Of a stretch of DNA of 26,016 nucleotides, positions 25,204-26,016 are shown piece by piece. A model generated the notes under the pieces. It did not search any database. It saw only the letters and a program-made list of their open reading frames with translations, and was not told where the DNA came from. The position numbers and the translations under genes are program-made. The stretch comes from an uncultured Chryseolinea sp. (GTDB lineage: Bacteria > Bacteroidota > Bacteroidia > Cytophagales > Cyclobacteriaceae), in the NCBI GenBank assembly GCA_946478915.1, contig CAMLER010000004.1, positions 1-26,016 on the forward strand. The letters run 5' to 3'. Each line of letters begins with the position of its first letter. Within the stretch, counting starts at the first letter, position 1.

Positions 25204-26016
25204 TTAAAGCAGTGTCCAAATTAGAAAAATAATGATTGTAAATACGGACCAGAAAATATAAAGCTGAATTTTGCCCGCCTGGAACGAACGCGTAAATCCA
25301 CCGACACCCTTTACCACACCTGCCATTCCATTTACTATTCCGTCAACAAACGTCCGGTCAAACCAGCCAGCGACATGGGCAATAATTACCTGGCCATAGG
25401 CAGTCGCGTGTATGAATCCATCTACCCATTTTTTGTCTGCTTTTGCCGTTGTCCGCGCCAACGGAAACGCTAATTGCCTGGTAGTCCAATGATGGACATG
25501 ATCGATATAAAAGCCATGGTACAAAGTTTTGAAAAGGTGTTGACGCTTTCGCGAGAGGTATGAGACGATCAGTGCACCTATGATCCATCCTACTGAAAAA
25601 ATTGTGATGGTCCAATTATGTTCTGTGTGAAGCTGGCCCCAACGCGTATGTATGAACGGGTTCCAGGAAATGATAAACCATAAGGAGCAAACGGCTAAAA
25701 TTATGATGGGCGCTTGCATTACAACTGGTGGTTCGGATACTGACAAGCCGGCCGTTTTTTTTTCTTCACCAAAAAAAATGTCCCATATCAATCGAAAGGT
25801 ATACGCGACAGTTAAAAAGCTAACAAAGAAGACACCCGCGGCAATAAACCATTTCCAGGAGAGGCCCATACCAGTCCATGAGATGACGGCCGTAAGGATG
25901 GCGTCCTTCGATAAAAAGCCCGAAAAAAATGGAAGCCCGGCAAGCGAACTCCCAGCGACTACAAACACACCGAAAACGGTCGGAAGTTTTTTCCTCAATC
26001 CGCCAAGGTTCCTGAT
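25204..26016 (-). CDS. nuoL: NADH-quinone oxidoreductase subunit L, C-terminal part (cut by window edge)
   Basis: The frame continues to the right edge (codons reading IRNLGGLRKKLP), so only the last 270 or so residues are visible; an apparent start at 25998 is an internal Leu codon. The block GLPFFSGFLSKDAIL is the NuoL signature before the last membrane helices. The rest matches the NuoL C-terminus: the FYIDHVHHW region, DRTFVDGIVNG, the QAGKIQLYIF segment before the final helix, and the long lateral helix between them. It is the largest antiporter-like subunit of complex I and lies upstream of nuoM, as is standard. Confidence 0.95.
   Translation of the reverse strand: MRNLGGLRKKLPTVFGVFVVAGSSLAGLPFFSGFLSKDAILTAVISWTGMGLSWKWFIAAGVFFVSFLTVAYTFRLIWDIFFGEEKKTAGLSVSEPPVVMQAPIIILAVCSLWFIISWNPFIHTRWGQLHTEHNWTITIFSVGWIIGALIVSYLSRKRQHLFKTLYHGFYIDHVHHWTTRQLAFPLARTTAKADKKWVDGFIHATAYGQVIIAHVAGWFDRTFVDGIVNGMAGVVKGVGGFTRSFQAGKIQLYIFWSVFTIIIFLIWTLL

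Noticed and set aside
25204..25998. A complete 264-residue NuoL-like protein starting at 25998
   Set aside because: The frame stays open to the window edge with NuoL-like residues; the apparent start is an internal Leu codon of a longer nuoL.

Overview
The window looks like a chromosomal segment of a Bacteroidota bacterium, most likely of the Cytophagales type. This is judged from gene content: an alpha-2-macroglobulin/PbpC pair, a long PurF-like amidotransferase, a SPOR-OmpA protein, TPR signalling proteins and a split pyrR-pyrB unit. Weak Shine-Dalgarno signals, frequent TTG/GTG start candidates and Bacteroidota-type promoters (TTG-N20-TAnnTTTG) agree with this. I see no rRNA, tRNA, insertion sequence, phage gene or CRISPR array; it is mostly housekeeping and envelope DNA.

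Left part (1-10190): the first codons of a response regulator (minus strand) are followed by a 710-base gene-free stretch with several hairpins. Then three plus-strand envelope genes follow: a very large bacterial alpha-2-macroglobulin with an intact thioester motif, penicillin-binding protein 1C (PbpC) 28 bases downstream, and a SPOR-plus-OmpA peptidoglycan-binding protein. The first two form the known protease-trap and wall-repair pair.

Middle (10220-18658, all minus): a TPR/coiled-coil membrane protein that ends in a histidine-kinase phosphoacceptor helix and has no ATPase domain; a cystathionine beta-synthase-like PLP enzyme with C-terminal CBS domains; pyrR-pyrB with a nearly leaderless promoter; and a tightly packed, overlapping trio of an EVE-domain protein and two tandem paralogous exported proteins of unknown function, one carrying a Tyr/Pro-rich insertion.

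Right part (18914-26016): a plus-strand family 9 glycosyltransferase, convergent with a long PurF-like amidophosphoribosyltransferase (minus), then nuoN, nuoM and the 3' part of nuoL in the usual reversed L-M-N order of respiratory complex I.

The main structure not explained by genes is a set of short imperfect tandem repeats with a period of about 7 bases and different unit sequences in different gaps. They cluster in the intergenic spacers and at gene 3' ends. One set forms a large inverted repeat of about 150 bases after pyrB and supplies the pyrB stop codon; another forms a perfect 20-base palindrome just after the glycosyltransferase gene.
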